Below are positions 7,677 through 8,465 of a DNA stretch of 8,465 nt, one piece after another. Position 1 is the stretch's first letter. Each line of letters begins with the position of its first letter. A model generated the notes under the pieces. That model was not told where the DNA came from and made no database searches. It saw nothing but the letters and a program-made list of their open reading frames with translations. This stretch comes from Pseudomonadota bacterium (GTDB lineage: Bacteria > Pseudomonadota > Gammaproteobacteria > GRL18). The stretch is from contig DAOVUE010000040.1 in assembly GCA_030632745.1 (NCBI GenBank), positions 1-8,465 on the forward strand, read 5' to 3'. The translations under genes were made by a program, and so were the position numbers.

Positions 7677-7734
7677 AGCCTTCAGTTTGTTTTATTAAAA
7701 GCCTTCAGCTTGTTTTATTAAAAGCCTTCAGCTA
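7677..7734 (-). repeat. 23-bp tandem repeat in the mraZ leader
   Basis: Two full 23-bp units lie at 7677-7699 and 7700-7722, differing at one base (ttcagtttg against ttcagcttg), with a 12-bp partial third copy starting at 7723. The unit starts agccttcagc on the plus strand, which resembles the agccctgcag core of the array before ftsL; on the coding strand both give CTG(A/C)AGG(G)CTT followed by AATAA-like sequence. Confidence 0.9.
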
Positions 7735-7850
7735 AGTTCATGTTCCATAAGGGCAATAAAGCAGTGGCTTTTTCTAATGAAGACATCTGCCGCAAATAAA
7801 TGTTATTAACTCATTACTTATATCAAAAATGAATTTTTAGGCTAACATAT

Positions 7851-7905
7851 TCCACTTTATGCTATTTTGATCCCTTTTGATCCCTTTTGATCCACTTTAC
7901 CCCAC
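7851..7905 (-). promoter_or_regulatory. MraZ-type operator: ladder of 10-bp-spaced GTGG/AGGG boxes
   Basis: On the coding strand boxes lie at 7905-7901 (GTGGG), 7895-7891 (GTGGA), 7885-7881 (AGGGA), 7875-7871 (AGGGA) and, after one missing step, 7855-7851 (GTGGA). All are in the same 10-bp register. Established knowledge: E. coli MraZ binds direct TGGG repeats separated by five or so bases upstream of mraZ, and a Mycoplasma MraZ binds AAAGTG-type repeats; two boxes here are AAAGTGGA. Position just downstream of the -10 element fits repression by blocking initiation or early elongation. The repeats are seen directly; MraZ binding is inferred from family and place. Confidence 0.75.
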
Positions 7906-7912
7906 ATTTGAC

Positions 7913-7941
7913 ACTATAGAAAGTGTTGAGGATAAGGTCAA
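7913..7941 (-). promoter_or_regulatory. Sigma-70-type promoter of the dcw operon (Pmra)
   Basis: On the minus strand TTGACC (7941-7936) is separated by exactly 17 bp from TATAGT (7918-7913), each matching the consensus at five of six bases. Immediately upstream, A-tracts at about 7953-7968 look like an UP element. Transcription should start near 7906, at the edge of the first MraZ box. The -10 is flanked by a short inverted repeat, acact at 7911-7915 and agtgt at 7922-7926, which could be a second operator or chance. Confidence 0.8.
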
Positions 7942-8161
7942 GTAAAATTGCATTTTTTTTAATTTTTTGCCAACTATACCCATAATTGACAATAACTCAG
8001 CACCTATGTCATTACTATTTCAGGATCTAATTTATTATTAAATCAATAATTTATTAATGACTTCTAATAAGATAGATAAGAAGAATATGCTAATTGTAAA
8101 AACAGGGGGAATAATTTAACAGATAGGAACTTTATGCATTCACAAAATTAACAATAAATAG

Positions 8162-8201
8162 GAGGAAAAAAGAGGAAAAAAGAGGATAAAAGAGGATAAA
8201 G
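8162..8201 (+). repeat. 10-bp purine tandem repeat
   Basis: Four 10-bp units lie at 8162-8171 and 8172-8181 (gaggaaaaaa twice), 8182-8191 (gaggataaaa) and 8192-8201 (gaggataaag). They resemble repeated Shine-Dalgarno sequences, but no start codon with an open frame follows. Confidence 0.9.
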
Positions 8202-8322
8202 GGCTAAATTTTACTGTTTCATAGACGAAAAAAGAGCATCAAACACTATATTTAGGTTTGATTTAAATAAAAACCAACAACATGATGTGTTTAGTTTTTT
8301 GTACATAAAACAGCACATAAGA

Positions 8323-8354
8323 CAGAAAGAACAGAGTTCAGAGAGAACAGAATT
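8323..8354 (+). repeat. 16-bp tandem duplication
   Basis: Two 16-bp units, 8323-8338 (cagaaagaacagagtt) and 8339-8354 (cagagagaacagaatt), differ at two bases; a decayed third copy begins cagaaaaag at 8355. Confidence 0.8.
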
Positions 8355-8364
8355 CAGAAAAAGC

Positions 8365-8457
8365 AAGAGCAAAAGCAAAAGACAAAAGACAAAAGACAAA
8401 AGAAGCCTAGCTAATTTGATGTTCTATTCTTTTGCTCTGGCTCCGGCTTTTGCTCTT
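8365..8457. repeat. 12-bp inverted repeat near the right edge
   Basis: The arms aagagcaaaagc (8365-8376) and gcttttgctctt (8446-8457) are perfect reverse complements, about 69 bp apart, with the 7-bp microsatellite between them. Read on the minus strand the 3' arm runs into T-rich sequence, so it could be a loose terminator for a gene to the right, but the large loop makes that weak. It may simply reflect the GAGCAAAA-rich repeats here. Confidence 0.4.
8369..8401 (+). repeat. 6- and 7-bp purine-rich microsatellite
   Basis: Two gcaaaa units (8369-8374 and 8375-8380) are followed by three gacaaaa units (8381-8387, 8388-8394, 8395-8401). It is a likely slippage-prone tract; no frame of interest crosses it. 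Confidence 0.9.
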
Positions 8458-8465
8458 TCTGCTTC

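Larger units (their letters stand above)
7638..7906 (-). other. Long 5' leader of the dcw transcript
   Basis: From the expected start site near 7906 to the mraZ GTG there are about 270 nt with no gene. It contains the MraZ-type boxes at its 5' end, then AT-rich DNA, and a 23-bp tandem repeat near its 3' end. A short upstream frame (ATG at 7741, eight codons including TAA, ending at 7718) runs into the first repeat unit read on the coding strand. I see no strong hairpin or known riboswitch; the best small fold is a 5-bp stem near 7758. Confidence 0.5.
7942..8465. other. Non-coding right flank, AT-rich with short tandem repeats
   Basis: I find no credible gene on either strand here. The left part (to about 8110) is very AT-rich, with poly-A/T tracts and direct copies of aatttatta. 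The right part is strand-asymmetric: purine-rich on the plus strand and made largely of short tandem repeats, listed separately. A 62-codon frame on the minus strand, opening with TTG at 8399, is only the translation of these repeats. A neighbouring gene probably lies beyond the right edge. Confidence 0.7.

Noticed and set aside
7718..7741. Upstream peptide frame MNLAEGF in the mraZ leader
   Set aside because: Eight codons including the stop, with no clear ribosome site; too little to call a leader peptide.
8072..8118. Small plus-strand frame starting ATG at 8086 after aagaag
   Set aside because: It stops after ten codons and has no recognisable content.
8211..8399. 62-codon minus-strand frame with a Leu/Phe/Cys-rich start
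   Set aside because: It opens with TTG inside the gacaaaa microsatellite, has no ribosome site, and its hydrophobic run is just the repeat translated; no family resemblance.
1..8465. A defence system, prophage, insertion sequence or other novel multi-gene system
   Set aside because: Every sizeable gene is a standard dcw member in standard order; no transposase, integrase, nuclease or unknown large gene is present.

Overview
The window holds the front part of a division and cell-wall (dcw) cluster, all on the minus strand and read from right to left: promoter and MraZ operator, mraZ, rsmH (mraW), ftsL, ftsI, a fused murE-murF gene, and the first two thirds of mraY, which runs off the left edge. 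The gene order is the classic proteobacterial one. The protein details (MurE with a DNPR meso-diaminopimelate motif, a short FtsL, an FtsI of 590 residues like that of Escherichia coli) point to a Gram-negative, most likely a gammaproteobacterium with a moderately AT-rich genome. I cannot name the genus from the sequence.

Layout. Positions 1-719 are mraY (partial). Positions 719-3967 are murE-murF as one 1082-residue open frame. Positions 3964-5736 are ftsI. Positions 5737-5849 are a gap filled largely by a long AT-rich hairpin with a T-tract. Positions 5850-6140 are ftsL. Positions 6141-6267 are a tandem-repeat spacer. Positions 6268-7200 are rsmH and 7203-7637 are mraZ, with a GTG start. 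Positions 7638-7906 are a long untranslated leader with a 23-bp repeat and a ladder of MraZ-type boxes. Positions 7913-7941 are a strong sigma-70-type promoter. From 7942 to the right edge I see no gene, only AT-rich DNA and short purine-rich tandem repeats.

How the genes work together. MraZ is the cluster's DNA-binding autoregulator and RsmH methylates 16S rRNA. FtsL and FtsI belong to the septal divisome, FtsI being the septal transpeptidase. MurE and MurF add meso-diaminopimelate and D-Ala-D-Ala to the UDP-MurNAc peptide. MraY then moves the finished pentapeptide onto undecaprenyl phosphate at the membrane. Tight junctions (2-nt gap mraZ/rsmH, ATGA overlap ftsI/murE, TAATG overlap murF/mraY) suggest one transcript with translational coupling. 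The two loose junctions are the repeat spacer before ftsL and the hairpin before ftsI, so FtsL and FtsI levels may be set there.

The genes themselves are ordinary. What stands out is the repeat content: tandem repeats in the mraZ leader, the rsmH-ftsL spacer and the right flank, plus three in-frame repeat tracts inside the MurF half. The ftsL spacer is the oddest: each 18-bp unit carries a Shine-Dalgarno sequence, an ATG and a stop, giving a chain of four five-codon minicistrons that ends just before the ftsL ribosome site. I found no clearly new multi-gene system.
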